The notes under the pieces are model-generated. The model was not told where the DNA came from and ran no database searches. It saw only the letters and a list, made by a program, of their open reading frames with translations. Shown here one piece after another: positions 1-11,641 of a stretch of DNA of 37,780 nt. Every line of letters begins with the position of its first letter. Position 1 is the first letter of the stretch. The stretch lies in contig JANBPK010001539.1 of assembly GCA_027579435.1 (NCBI GenBank), forward strand, positions 1 through 37,780, given 5' to 3'. The translations under genes were made by a program, and so were the position numbers. Source of the stretch: Candolleomyces eurysporus. Taxonomy: Eukaryota; Basidiomycota; Agaricomycetes; Agaricales; Psathyrellaceae.

Positions 1-3000
1 CGACGAGGAGTAGAGGCGCAGCAACTTTTCCACGCAGTGTGTATTCATAGTTTCTAGATATCACTTTCGAATTCACGATCTCTCTTCTCCTGTGTATCTT
101 TTGAGCGCTATCTTTTTGCCCGACTGACTCTTTCGTTCGTGTGTCTCGATCATATGCTGATGATGGGTGGTAACGAACGAACCGAATTGGAGTGCTGTTG
201 TGGCAGATGCTCCTGCGTGCAACCTCCGGCGCTGTTGGCCCGTTGGCTCGTTGGTCCAGGGAATGATTCCTCATTGAGACGACTGGCATTTTCCTGTTCG
301 CGTTTGGGGCTTCGTGAGAACCTGCGCAATGAGTTGCTTTGGTTTCCCGCGAAGTGGAAGAGAGAGAAGCCCGAGGGCCTGCAATATCTGGATGTCTCCA
401 CAGCCTTGACGATCAAAGCGGTTCAGACCTATCATTTCGTCCTTGTTGATTTTTTGACCGTCGGAAAACCGGGTCAAACGTCCAGGACGTTCGGTAGACT
501 GGAAGATGTTGGGCGGGTTTATTCAGCGATCCGTGACACCCGGCCAACGCTCGACGCCTTCACCGAAGCTCTGTCCTGTTCATGGGATATATCTCGCCGG
601 ACGGGAAGCAACGATTCCGGCATGCAAGGGGGATTCGTTTGTTGTCTATTCGTATTACTAGCCTCGCCGCGAATCCGTGCTATTGTGGCTGGCACAGCTC
701 GAGGTGAGCCTGGGTCCGAGTCGGCGCTTCCTTGAGATACCAGAGAATACTGACATTGCAATTGATCTAGCTGATATCTCCCCGAGTGGCTAGCGACCAG
801 TGGGATTATTGTCCGTTCGCAGATATCGGCGAACTTTATTCCCTGAGAGCAAAGAGACGCTCCCGAGGTCGAGAATTCTCAGTTTTCCTATTGGTAAGAT
901 CAACGCTTAGTATGTAATTCCCCTTATGACGACCCCGCCTCTCGCTACTTTTTGGCGGACATCTGTGTGGGAGGACGCGCTGTCGGAGGTATCCATCGTC
1001 GAGGGAGCATGGTCACCTCAATTCACTTCGTTTGCGATAAGGGCTCTACATCAGGAAGGAATCAATATCTTTGACAGGTTGGCGGCACGCACTCCAAAAC
1101 CTTGTTTACAAAAAGTGCATCCCCCTTGACCGTTTTCACATTTCCGAAAATATCACTTATTGTTGGTTACTGCCCAGGACCCTCGACCCTCGCCCTTTGA
1201 GGTTCATTGAGTACCTATTTCGCCCATGACCCACGTTAGCCTCGGATATGATGGTGAGCGGCGTCGTTTGGCCTTGCGAATCAGGCACTTATCAAAAAGA
1301 GTTTCCTGTGTGCTTTAAGAGGGAGGGAGCAACACCCTGGCGGCCCTGCATCGTAAGGTTTAACACTAGGTTTCATTGTGATAATGGTGAATGAGAATGA
1401 GAATTTTTCCCGCTGCACGTAGGTTGCAGGCCGGTAATTGGCAACGTTGAAATCCGTCACACAGAGCTCAATTGAAGGGTGGACCTGAGCCCTTGAAAAC
1501 GTCCGTGCCGAAACTCCGAATTCAATTGAATTGGTTGGCGCACATGAGTTGCGTTTTCGGACCTGCTGCCCAGGACCCAAGACAGCGAATTTTTTTGCCT
1601 TTTTTAATGCGTAGGAGATCAAATTGTGTGGTCCGTCCGACCTGTTGCTGCCCATTGCCTTAGACAGAGGGATTGAGAAGCCGATGAGGGGTTCCAAATT
1701 GAAGCTAGACCATAATCCACTGGGAAGCCGGGAAGGTCGGATATCTTTACTGCTGGGAGAATTGCACAGTTAACAGGGTGAAAGAAGTTCTGAGAAGCAC
1801 GTCAGAGAGCCAAGTTCTTGTAAGTTCTTACTCGAAAAACTCCCGGGATGCGAGAAGGTGAGAACGAGGCGAAAGTCTCCATGTACGTAGTTGAAACGCC
1901 GACTTTACATAGAGGTCGGACGCACTACGGACTTGGGCTTGAGTACAAGAGCCTTTTTGCTTGCGATCGGGCACGAGTCAGGTAGCCCTCTTGCATAGTC
2001 AGAAATGGCTGCATACTACGAAAAATAGCGATCTATGTATCCACGGACTTCGAGGAGATTTGGCACTGGTACTGAGGTCGTCTATATGGTGCCATGGCTT
2101 CTTGCTGGTTCAAAGCGCCACTGCGATGGCCTATCATACCAAATGCGACTTCGAAATGTTTTCATTACTTAGGCGCTAGCGCAGAGGAATTATCCATGGT
2201 TTCCGAGGGTCTATTAACTGCACGTCGCTCACTCAGTTCCAAGCTGGCACCAGGTTTGGGATGTAGCCACTTCAAAGTTCGAAGCTAGGCAGTGGAAGCC
2301 ACCCTAGAATTTGTGACCCAAAAACTCAAACGCTCTCAAACCGCAAAGAGAAACGAGAAACGGGTGAAGCCGTCCTCGAAGCGGTGTCGCTCGAAATTCC
2401 GTTTGTCCGATATTTATTCCTCCAGAAGGCCGACAAATAAAACCAATAATACGATACGCTTGCTTCTCACATATTCTTCGATATACCCAAGGTCAATTCG
2501 CTGTGGCTTTGAAGCGTATACCAGAGCGCATTTTTGCACCACGCACTATTATTTCATTTGAATTGTACGGGGGCCTGACCTGTCACCTGCTTGCGTTGGG
2601 CAAGAAAGGTGCTAGCTATCTTATATTCAGTTCTGAGCATTCCTCTAGTTATTAGTGTTCACAATAACGTCGTCAAGACACAAAGTCTTCCCTCATTCGA
2701 CAACCCCCTAATTCACAGCTGGGCGACGGCGACGTGTTACTGGTAATTTCTTGGCAACATGTTTGCAGCTGGGAAAGAAGTGGGACAAGAAATGATCCCC
2801 GATCAGAAAATACCTTTTCGGGACAGATCTAAGGCCTCCGTCCCGCAAAGTGCCGTTGGCCGGCCAAACTTGCCCAAACCCAGCGAAAACCAACTGTTGA
2901 TCAACATAACAAAGCGATAATACAATATTATTTCTTTTGTAGTCTCACCCTAATAAGCCTAGATGATGTGGATTCATTTTCCCAGGAAAGCACCATCTGG

Positions 3001-3180
3001 GGACAAACTGGAGATAGACAGCAAACAACGATCGAGATCTGGTTCGATATTTTTGTAGGGCGACAACACATGGATCCAGGAGATTGGGTTGGTGATTCAG
3101 GGTCAAGTAAAAATCAGAAACGGTTTTTAGATCGGGAACCAACCACCATACCTATTGCCAGATGGGCGCTGGCCTTCTCG
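1..3180. other. Gene-poor stretch, no recognised gene
   Basis: I see no gene I can name here. The longest open frame (plus strand, first ATG at 154, stop near 735) gives about 193 residues, rich in Cys, Arg and Trp at the start and without a motif I recognise. Other frames are under 140 codons and look like chance. The phrase CTGCCCAGGACCC occurs twice (near 1172 and 1565), but I found no terminal repeats or transposase. It could be decayed repeat or intergenic DNA. Confidence 0.5.
154..735 (+). CDS. Unassigned open frame, possibly not a gene
   Basis: This is an uninterrupted frame of about 193 codons from an ATG at 154. The first 50 residues include a Cys-rich run (ECCCGRCSC). The C-terminal third is a mixed hydrophobic stretch. 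No domain is recognised and no intron is needed. Every other convincing gene in this window has introns, which speaks against a single-exon gene. It is listed because it is the longest open frame in the first 3 kb. Confidence 0.2.
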   Translation: MLMMGGNERTELECCCGRCSCVQPPALLARWLVGPGNDSSLRRLAFSCSRLGLRENLRNELLWFPAKWKREKPEGLQYLDVSTALTIKAVQTYHFVLVDFLTVGKPGQTSRTFGRLEDVGRVYSAIRDTRPTLDAFTEALSCSWDISRRTGSNDSGMQGGFVCCLFVLLASPRIRAIVAGTARGEPGSESALP

Positions 3181-3188
3181 CCTTTTGA

Positions 3189-3194
3189 TATAAG
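3189..3194 (+). promoter_or_regulatory. TATA-like box of the bZIP gene
   Basis: TATAAG lies about 80 bases before the bZIP start codon, followed by a pyrimidine-rich leader. The spacing suits a fungal core promoter. The call rests on motif and position only. Confidence 0.35.
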
Positions 3195-3270
3195 AGTTAC
3201 ACTTCCTCCTCTCTGCCGTTTTCCCAATTTCGCGTCTTCATAGTCCCCCCCCTGCTTTTACGTTATAATT

Positions 3271-4349
3271 ATGTCTACAACGTCAGCACACACCACAAGT
3301 AGTGTCGAGCCTCCTCGTGAACGTAGCCGCAACGCGAAGGCTCAGGCTAGACATCGAGCAAAGCGAAAGGCCTACATTGAGCAGGTGAGTTCGACGTCGC
3401 CGTCACCGACACCCACTCAACCCAACTCTCCTCAACTGACTCTGACCCTGAATACACCGTAGCTGGAGCAAACGGTTACGAAGCTCCAAGCTGCCCTTGG
3501 ATACTCACCGGAGCAAGTCAGCGCCCTCCCTCCGACGTCTATTACCCTTCGCGAGCTACAGCAAGACAACATTAGACTGCAGAAGGAAATTGAAGATCTA
3601 CGCCGTGCCCTAGCGGAAGCTGGTGGTAGCAATCGACGAGGTGCCCTTGCACCGTACCCTGACCCCCGGTCTTGTCACGACCGTGACTACAAGCGTCGAA
3701 AACTTGGGGGTCCTCTCGATCCCGTGTACCTCGTAAGTCTCTCGCCTTCTCTTCTCGGAGTTTGATAATCTAAGCTTTTGCCCCCTCCCGCAAGCCCAAC
3801 GAGTCCCCCCACCTCAACGAACGACCGCCTCCGTTGACTATCCCACAGCCACTGTCCCATCATTATGGAGGAGTTCCTTCTCACAATGGTTCGCAGAATG
3901 GTCCCTCGTCTGTGTTTAATCTTCACGGCCCCGCCTTCCAGATGGGACCCAATACTCCTTCTGGGTCGAGCGCGACATCTAGTCCGCCATTCTCGGTGCG
4001 TCGGAATGTCGATTAAACATTTTGCCCATTTACTGANGCCTAACCTTTCCGCCAGCCAATTCAGATGCAAGCTCATGTAAGATCCAATGTATTCGATCCC
4101 CAAGCCAATAATAAAGGGTCCATCTTCTCGCAGCACGGAAGTCAATACTCCAACTCAGTAAAAGTTGAGGAAGATTCATACCCTGTGGNTAGGCANGCTT
4201 TTTTTTGTTTTATCAAATAGCACGGCTCATAGAAATTCGATTCGCAGTCTAATCATCATTCCTCCTCGATGAACTATTCATACTCGAACCCTCAGCACGA
4301 CATGGACTGGCACAGCTACCCATCAGAGCGCGCCCATCTCCACCGATAG
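3271..4349 (+). CDS. bZIP transcription factor
   Basis: A nuclear DNA-binding regulator that would dimerise through a leucine zipper. Exons are 3271-3384, 3463-3732, 3795-3995, 4056-4187 and 4248-4349, giving 272 residues. The basic region is near residues 19-34 and contains RNAKAQARHRAKRK, which fits the fungal N-x2-AQ-x2-xR bZIP signature. It runs into a first zipper segment (LEQTVTKLQAAL), then a loop of about 18 residues, then a second heptad segment (LRELQQDNIRLQKEIEDL). The rest is a low-complexity region rich in Ser, Pro, Asn and His, typical of an activation region. The first intron splits the bZIP directly after the basic region. The fourth donor reads G-N-T in this assembly and becomes GT when the N at 4189 is dropped. 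I cannot name the target pathway. Confidence 0.85.
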
Positions 4350-5357
4350 ATAGTTTCTCCATATTATTTCTATTCTTTCTCTACCTCCCCTCCTCTAGAT
4401 ACCCTTGTCTCGGCGACAAGTTGGACGTGTATCCATGGTTTTTTTTCTTTTTTTTGGTTCGCCTACTCTGCTCTATTTTTTCTGTCGTCTCTTTCTGCCT
4501 CATATTGCTGTCTCGTATCTGCTTTCCGTCGCACATCCATTGTATTTTATAGCTATTACATACAGATCCTATTATTGCATTCAACATCCTCGCCGTCATC
4601 GTACACGTTACTCAACGAGCCTCTCGTAACTTCAATTAAGGACAGTTGGGTGAGCTTAACGGATCGTGAGACGAGAACCCCGAAGCCGGAAGCACTTTTG
4701 GGATCTACACTATGCCATCACAAGGCTCGAGTGTCGTAATAGCTGATTGAGTCAAATACGTGAAGGACTTGTCGTAAACACATCAAATATGCTCTTCGCG
4801 GACATAGAAAGTTGTCGGATGCCGATGAATAGGCGAAATCGATTTCATAACGATGACGCTGCGACGAGTACGCCGCACTACAGTTGACAACGTGAAAGAT
4901 ACAAGAAATGGGCACCTGAACAAAGCTGCTGAAAGAAGCATCTCTGATGCAACAGATGCGCGACGGTCAAATAGCATCATGGGAACCCTCATTGGAAAAC
5001 CACGGCGTATTGTGGCTGCCAGCCACCTAATATACCTGCTTTCAGTGGCATTTCATTGAGTGCCACCACGCCAAAGAGAGGGCACGAGGTTCTGAACACG
5101 CTATACGCGGCTTTTGTTAATGCAATGCTGCTACCAGTGGAGTAAATAGCCACTGGACCTAAGAACGTTAGATGAATTCGTTCGCTGAGTAGCAAGTCCA
5201 CTCTTTCGCCCACTCACAGTCTATTGAGTACGGTGTCGTCGCTTCCTCGGGGTTAAGAACCAACGCTTTGAACGACCAGCAAAACGTTTGCTCAAAGCCN
5301 AAAAAACAGTAGTACTAAAAAATCGAAAGCCGAAAGCGGATAGCCGACGAAGACTCG

Positions 5358-5381
5358 TCATAGTCATAGTCATAGTTATAG
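5358..5381. repeat. Short hexamer repeat (TCATAG)n
   Basis: Three exact copies of TCATAG are followed by one variant TTATAG in an otherwise AT-rich non-coding stretch. It is too short to be more than a microsatellite. Confidence 0.6.
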
Positions 5382-5663
5382 TAGTATTAAATCACTGTTT
5401 AGAGTCCACGGAGCCGCAGTCTTAGCAAATGCAGTTAATGAGTACAGTACTATGTACATGTAAGCAGGACAGCATGTTCAATCTACTGTCTGCCACAGCC
5501 TTCCTCTCTTACCGAAAAGGCCCCCTGTCAGGAAGCTGGCTTGGGTTGCAAAGCGTACAGGGCTCAATTGATTTAGAAGGTCTGGCAGTGGTGCACCATC
5601 GCTGGGTAGCCATCAAGCTGGTACTGTACCGTTGGGGACTGGAAGTTCTCTTCTTCGCCTACG

Positions 5664-6434
5664 ATGGACGAGACCTCAATCAAAGGTACCCGAGGCTATC
5701 CTGAGCTTCATAGACGAGCCGAATCGGATGCACTCAACCAATTTGTAGGATTCATTCGAGAATCACGAGCTTTTGAGTATAGAAAGCTGAGATCACAGGT
5801 ATTCGAAGTTGGAGTCAGAAATACACAGACAGTCAATGGCTCGCGCGTTGCCTTCGTCGGTCCCCGGAAACATGCCAATGCAGGAGCCATGCTGGCGGAT
5901 GCAAGGGCGCACAGGAGGGATATGTACAAGAAGGGATTTAGTACGGACACAATACGCGTAAGTGACAATGGACATTGTCATTGAACAGCAGCAGAGGACT
6001 AATTGCCTTATTGGCCATGGATACCTGCGATTGGAACCGGGCTACAGGTCACAAGAACTTCGCAGNAAAAAAGGAACAAACGTCAACCTATACTTGGTGA
6101 GCAGCCTCAAGCATACAGCGACGTGTGCGGAGACGGGGGCTGCCGCAATTACTATTCGTGTTCAACAAGCAAGTTGGTTCCTTTCACCATGAGAAATCAG
6201 ATTCGTCGACAGGTCTTGAAGTGGTTTGAGCGGCAAAGGCCCAAGATGGAATATCAACACCAGATGCTGCATCATCCAGGAATTGAGACCATCCAGTCGA
6301 TAGTGGTCGACTTCGAAAGGCACAAAATCAAAACAAGGGTCATTGGGCCCAAGTACAGGGAGGCTGAGTCGCAGCATGTCATCTACTCGAGACGCCCGAG
6401 CTTCTTGGATGGCATTTTGTCGAGACTCATCTGA
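5664..6434 (+). CDS. Unassigned candidate gene, perhaps decayed
   Basis: From an ATG at 5664 an open frame of about 96 codons has protein-like composition (many charged residues, for example FRESRAFEYRKLRSQV-like helical text around residues 30-45). It ends at a good donor, GTAAGT, at 5952. Acceptors follow within 50 bases (AACAG near 5987), and two overlapping frames continue to about 6190 and 6434. The N at 6066 lies where these two frames meet, so the continuation is uncertain. I recognise no domain. It could be a real small gene, the remnant of one, or chance. Confidence 0.3.
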
Positions 6435-8045
6435 TTGATTTGACCCTTTGATGTAGATGGGTGATATCGCATTGTTCGCCGATTTCGACGCCGTTTGCTT
6501 GTCAACGTCCCAGCTTGATAGATTCGAGCACAACACAGCACGATATGCCTCCGCAGAGAAGCCCAGTGAGTTGGTCTTCCTGCGTGCCAAGCAGGCCAGG
6601 TATCTATTAAGACTGATGGGCGCTTCTTGAAGAGGGTCTCAAGAGATTCGTGCAGTATGGTCGAGTCCATCCTAGCCCAAGAGGTCGACAAAATTATCCA
6701 GAGCAATGGATGTTATTGAAAAGGCGGTAACCCTGGAGGTTGACAAACACCTGGAGATCAACAGATTCGAGAAACTGTCTCCACAGAAGAAGCACTCCAT
6801 CAAGCTTGAAGAGCGGAGGCCCCCGAGTTCCACTGTGAGAGTAGCTGCGTCATCGGTCCTTGTAGCAAGGCGATGCTACCCAGCATGGTTCAAGCTCAAA
6901 CCTGTGATGCTGAATGTGGACATCTTCTGATAATTTCCCAGAATAGGGGAGTAGGAGAAGGGTAGGTCGCCCAGAAGGATATCCCCACGCATGTACAATT
7001 TGGTCTGGTAGTTGGCAGTTAATACTGCGCCCAACCGTATGGAAATGCAATTCGACTCACTAATGAATCCGGCTGAAAAATCGGGATGAACGGCTGCGGA
7101 GATTGGGCGTCGGATAATGTCTTGAAGCTGTTAAACTGTCCCGACTGTCGCTCGAGGCAATACGAAGTTCGAAAATTCAGGGACGGCGCCCTGGGAGACT
7201 GCTCAACGTTCAACAGTCAACCCAAACTTATTAAATTTTATCTGAAACGGGGTTCTGCCAAATGTCGCTGGCAGTCAGCGGAGACGTTGGACGGGAAGCT
7301 CTAGACATATATATCGGTTCCATGGCTCGAGGAATTCCACGAGATGAAGCGAGATGAGCGCACCTGTTGCCATGGCTTCTCCGTATGGCCAGAGGGCGGG
7401 CTGGAGCCTTTATAGTGGATCCCCACTACGCATGGCACCTTTTGTCCGCTTCATCGTCCACTCACCTTCCTTCAGGGTCCTGGATGAGAACCCAGCAGAT
7501 GGCTTTGCGCCATCCTAGAAGGCCGTCTATTCCTCCCATTAGATCAATCAATGACAGCACTCTTAGGTCATTGGGAGGATGAAAGAACACTGACAGGAAT
7601 TAGGCTGCCCCTCCGATAACGAAACCCTAATCGCCGTCGCCAGTTTTAGGTTAGGTCCCCAAAGCGGCGACTTTTGCACGGCGAAGTCAAATGAATTGGG
7701 GCGGGTTCCCTTGGAGAAACCAGCACCACGACAAGGAGGAAAAAAAGGCTCCGCCTCATGGATCAGAATTTTCCATGGCACGAACGTGGAGATCGCAGAT
7801 GTCGATGAACGGTTGACAAACCTCCGAGCGGATATATCAACGCCCCCGGAGGCCGACCGAAAATCGCCACGTACACCACCACGCGACGGCCCGGAGTGGC
7901 TTTCGCACCCGGAGATTTGGGTGGATGACACTGGGCACGCTCTCTCTGCTCTAAACTCTCTCAACCCTGCTCGACAATTCGCGCCGGCTGGACAAGCGGA
8001 CGCACTAGAAATCGTCGATTTAATCGGAACATCTTTCCCTCTACA

Positions 8046-9213
8046 ATGAGCGCTCGCCTCTCCAAGCCCGAAGATTATGAAGCTTTGCTGCGGGACTATG
8101 ATACCTGGCTCTTCGATTGTGATGGTGTCCTGTGGAGAGGGGATAATCTGATAGAGGGAGTCACTGATGTCCTCGATATGTTGCGCCGTCGAAGTAGGTT
8201 CGCCCTATTCCCAAATATCCAACATCATCGTGTTCGAACCTTCTTGAAGATAAGAAGGTCGTATTCGTCACGAACAACGCCACAAAATCGAGACGAAGCT
8301 ATAAGGCCAAGTTCGACCAACTAGGAGTGGTAGCTCATGTGGTGGGTACAGACACGCTGATGCCTACCCTCAAAGTTAATTCCCAATAGGACGAGGTCTA
8401 CGGATCTGCTTATGCTGCTGCTGTGTATGTTTCCTCTGTGATCAATTTGCCAAAGACGAAAAAAGCATACGTCATCGGCATGGCCGGACTGGAGGAAGAA
8501 CTTCGAAATGAAGGAATCCAGGTTTTAGGGGGAACGGTATTGAATGTTCTTCGTGCTTACTGCGCCCCACAGCTGACAGACGGTATTCGTTGTAGGATCC
8601 AGCGGACAACACACTGGAGCCCTTCGATCTCGGAACCTTCAAACGCGATCCTGATGTGGCGGCAGTCATTTGCGGGCTTGACACCCAGATCAACTATACC
8701 AAGCTGTCCAAGGCATTTCAGTATCTCCAGCACGACCCAGCGTGTCACTTCATCGCGACCAACGAAGATAGCACCTACCCTAGTGCCCATGGCCTTCTAC
8801 CTGGGGCTGGCTCGGTGAGTGCCCCGTTGCGGTACGCTTTGAACAAGAATCCCGTCTGCACCGGCAAACCGTCCAGCACGATGCTCGATTGCATCAAGGC
8901 CAAGTATGGCTCGCGCCTTTCATTGTGAAGGTTTCCTTGACTGACAGCCGGTACCAGGATCCAATTCGACCCAAAGAGGACGCTGATGATCGGTGACCGC
9001 CTGAACACGGACATCCAATTCGGCCAGAACGGAGGTCTAGCGACGCTCTTGGTCCTCACGGGTACGTCGTGTACAACGGTCCACGAAAACACTGCTGATG
9101 AACCTTGTTCAGGAGTGACTCTGGAGTCCGATATCACAGGACCAAACGCTTCCTCCGTCGTTCCCGACTTTGTAACTCAGACGCTAGGAGATTTGCGGGT
9201 TTTGGATAAATAG
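8046..9213 (+). CDS. PHO13: HAD phosphatase, PHO13/4-nitrophenylphosphatase family
   Basis: A cytosolic HAD-superfamily phosphatase. Family members hydrolyse phosphoglycolate and related side products of glycolysis, and 4-nitrophenylphosphate in vitro. Exons are 8046-8193, 8250-8341, 8390-8536, 8596-8903, 8958-9061 and 9113-9213, giving 299 residues, close to the usual size. Motif I is FDCDGVLW, with the nucleophile Asp24 and acid/base Asp26. Motif II is VTNNATKSR near residue 56. The motif III lysine is in TGKPS (about Lys220), and motif IV is GDRLNTD (Asp245, Asp250). The cap region contains DPADNTLEPFDL and CGLDTQINYTKL, typical of the C2-capped PHO13 group. All five introns fall where frame and homology require. 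The gene looks intact. The symbol is by homology to yeast PHO13. Confidence 0.92.
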
Positions 9214-9216
9214 ATT

Positions 9217-10287
9217 CTAGAAGGGGCCGGATAGGACGGCGTCGACTGTAACAGCAGCAATAGAGGAAATTGTATATCCAAACAACGCTCCGTATGCTGG
9301 TGTGAGGGGCCATGCCTGAAGGAACGTCAATAAAACGTTGGGGTTGTGATAAATCGGAATCATCTACCTGCCACGGTCTGTCCCAGTCCAGGGCAATCGG
9401 AATGATTCCTGCCCATGCACCCAGGAACACGCCCAAGAAAGGGTAGACAAGGGCTCGCTCTGCAGCATTCCGTGGTCTTCAAAGTTTGATCAGTCGGGAG
9501 CAGGAGTACACGCGGGAGATCCTTACGAGAATTCTGCAAATAGACGCACCCAAGTCCAACGTCTGACGAGTGAGGCCGAGTCGTTGGACCATGTTGGCGA
9601 ACCCAATATGTATGCAGGCGGGAAGACGGTCAAGATTGACATAAACAGGGCGAGCAGATAGGTTTTTGCAATCATGCTACGGGAAGTCTTCAGTGAATAA
9701 TGGTCCCACAAATGATCAAATTAAGGCATTACCTCGCAATTGGCGCTCCAAAAAGGATCAAGATGAAGTGCAGCAAAACGGAGGACAATAGCACCACTCC
9801 GAGGGCCCTCGCTAGTTCCTAAAGTACGGTGATTCAGTATTTGAGGCAGTTCGTAGGCCGTGTAACATACTTTGGCTCTCTTCCCGACCGAGGGGTAACT
9901 CTCCCTCAGTTTATCTTCAAGGGAGTCGTGTGTCACCGTGCTGATCCAACTGCGCTTCAGCCATGCGGCCCACCAAGTTTGAAGTATGAGAGCACCGGCA
10001 CAGAGCGAGAACAATGTAACCGTTGGGCTCCTGGTCAAGTCGTCGAGAAAGGGGTTTTGTGGGCGATCTAGAGAGGACAAGACGGTAGAATCAGCATCAT
10101 ACCGCGCCAATTCTTGGAGAGTCGCGGTTTTGGGTAAGAATAGTCCGGTGAAAGCTAAGAGCGTGGAGTGCACGCCCACCATCGAGATGTACCCTGGCAA
10201 CGACAGGCGTCCTGAGACTTGGTTTGCCCCAGTAACATGCTTCTTGGTCTCCAATTCACCCTTCGTTGGTTTGGAGGTTCGCGGCAT
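9217..10287 (-). CDS. PIGF: GPI-anchor biosynthesis protein PIG-F
   Basis: An ER membrane subunit that works with the phosphoethanolamine transferases PIG-O and PIG-G, adding ethanolamine phosphate to the GPI precursor. Exons on the minus strand are 10287-9871, 9818-9733, 9676-9527, 9476-9368 and 9315-9217, giving 286 residues. The sequence is a chain of hydrophobic segments with a short soluble N-terminus. Diagnostic blocks are WVRLFAEFS, then ERALVYPFLGVFLGAW, then IALDWDRPWQAWPLTPAYGA before the last membrane segment, which match the Pig-F family. The HAD gene on the other strand stops at 9213, so only three bases separate the two stop codons. The intron after residue 139 is open in frame, but the exon-only reading gives the better family match. 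Confidence 0.9.
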
Positions 10288-11641
10288 GGTGGAGTTCGTC
10301 GTGCAAAAGCTGGTTGACGTCGTGAATCGCGACCAGCTCAATGGATTACGTAAGGCACAGGCTCGGTCCGCACGTCTCCGCGTTCAAGTGATATGGGCGC
10401 TAAAATAACCCTGGGTGCTTCTGGTTGCACCTGAGTCTCATCAGTTGAGGGACACCCACAGCTCACTGCGGCTAGAGCGAAAGTGTTGCATATGGCTATC
10501 TTTGGGCGCCGTGACGTTGAGCCGGGCTCAGATCATCCTTATTCTCCAAGAGGCGTCAGTCAACAGTCAACGGACCTGGGCTTGGCACGCAGATCCAGGG
10601 CTCCACAACTGGTGGAAGAGTACAATGGCGTTGACAACTTGGGCAGCGAGGCTAGTTTAGTGCTTCCATTTGTCTCTGACAAAGCGAGAGCTAGCATTTT
10701 TCTGGTAATTATTTTCAGGGAATCAGGGGTATAAAACCTCCTGGACCAAGTATCTAGACCCCAATTGCACAACACAATATCTACTGACCCTGAGAATCCC
10801 CATGAGGACTTGAGAGACTTCATAATTGATCATCAAGTGAGAGCTGTGGACAAATGCCAGAACAATGCCAGAAACCTTAAGGCGTACTTCCCCCGGCANG
10901 GCAGCCGGAGTGGCCCTGGAACCGAGCCATGCAGACAGAAAAACAAAATCCAAAAGGGCTAGGCATGGTGCGATACTTTGACTTATAAGTCTACATGGGA
11001 TTTCCATGTGCAAAAGACCGGTCAGAAGGAGGTCAGAGAACGTTCCAATGTGGCGCCAAGACATCGTTCGGTGCACCTTTCTCCATGCATTATACTCGTG
11101 TCTCGCGGTGGTACATATGACAAACGCACCTGAGCGATTATGGCTATTACGAGCAAGTTCCTCCCAAAGCTCAGGCAGAGAGCTGGAACACGGCTTGGGC
11201 CTCCGAGCTCCGCAGCAAAGCGAAACCTGGCCGAGAAACTGGATCTCGATCGCACGGAAGCAAATTCCGTGTCCCATCAACATGGACCCATAGCAGCGGG
11301 CCGATGATGTAATCATATATTGCGGCCATCTCGGCATTCGGTGATTGCCGCTGGTACTGTGCAGTTCCATCAGCCACAGTTGACTCTTACAGAGCCCTTC
11401 ATCATCGTCGTCGACAACCTCAAGACAAGGTGCGTATTTATGCCAATAATTCTGAATATATTTACTGACGGTGAACCCAGGCACCTCGTCACTGTGAGTA
11501 TCGATCCCGCTGTGTAACCTATGCTGGGAGATCCTATGAGCATCGATGGAGACGTATGGATCGCAGGGATTGGTCCCAACCGGACGGCATGGTTCTAGTC
11601 GAGTGATTTCTAACATGTATTTTTTTTTTTTCGCAGTCGCC
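10288..11641. other. Interval without a recognised gene
   Basis: This holds the divergent upstream regions of PIG-F (minus) and eL34 (plus). A minus-strand frame stays open for about 316 codons (10723-11673), which is long for chance, but its composition (many Cys, His, Trp, Met) is not convincing. It overlaps the first codons of eL34 and it contains the N at 10899. I could not match it to a family and do not call it a gene. Confidence 0.4.
11494..11636 (+). other. Probable 5' UTR intron of eL34
   Basis: A donor-like GTGAGT at 11494, a branch-like CTAAC near 11610, a run of T and the acceptor CAG at 11634-11636 lie just before the eL34 start codon. A leader intron is common in fungal ribosomal protein genes. 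The 3' end of this intron is well supported; the donor is a guess. Confidence 0.4.

Larger units (their letters stand above)
4350..8045. other. Gene-poor interval between bZIP and HAD genes
   Basis: The first few hundred bases are pyrimidine-rich and fit the 3' untranslated part of the bZIP gene. After that I see only short frames on both strands, one candidate exon (5664-5951, listed separately) and a small hexamer repeat near 5358. The 120 bases directly before 8046 are probably the promoter and leader of the phosphatase gene. I found no RNA gene. Confidence 0.45.

Noticed and set aside
1628..1642. The TCCGTCCG copy at 1632 as evidence for an element remnant at the left of the window
   Set aside because: A single copy is compatible with chance and no element gene or terminal sequence is nearby.
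5358..5381. Hexamer repeat as a CRISPR-like or telomeric array
   Set aside because: Only three units without spacers, the unit is not a telomere repeat, and the organism is a eukaryote.
7696..8049. Plus-strand open frame of 117 codons before the phosphatase
   Set aside because: It runs into the phosphatase start codon in another frame, has no motif and no splice support, and most likely covers promoter and leader.
9819..9870. Reading the first PIG-F intron as coding (a continuous 206-codon frame)
   Set aside because: The in-frame continuation loses the conserved ELARALGVVLLSS membrane segment that appears after splicing with good GT and AG sites.
9829..10071. Plus-strand frames opposite PIG-F (and similar frames opposite other genes)
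   Set aside because: They are mirror frames of well-supported minus-strand exons and have no homology of their own.
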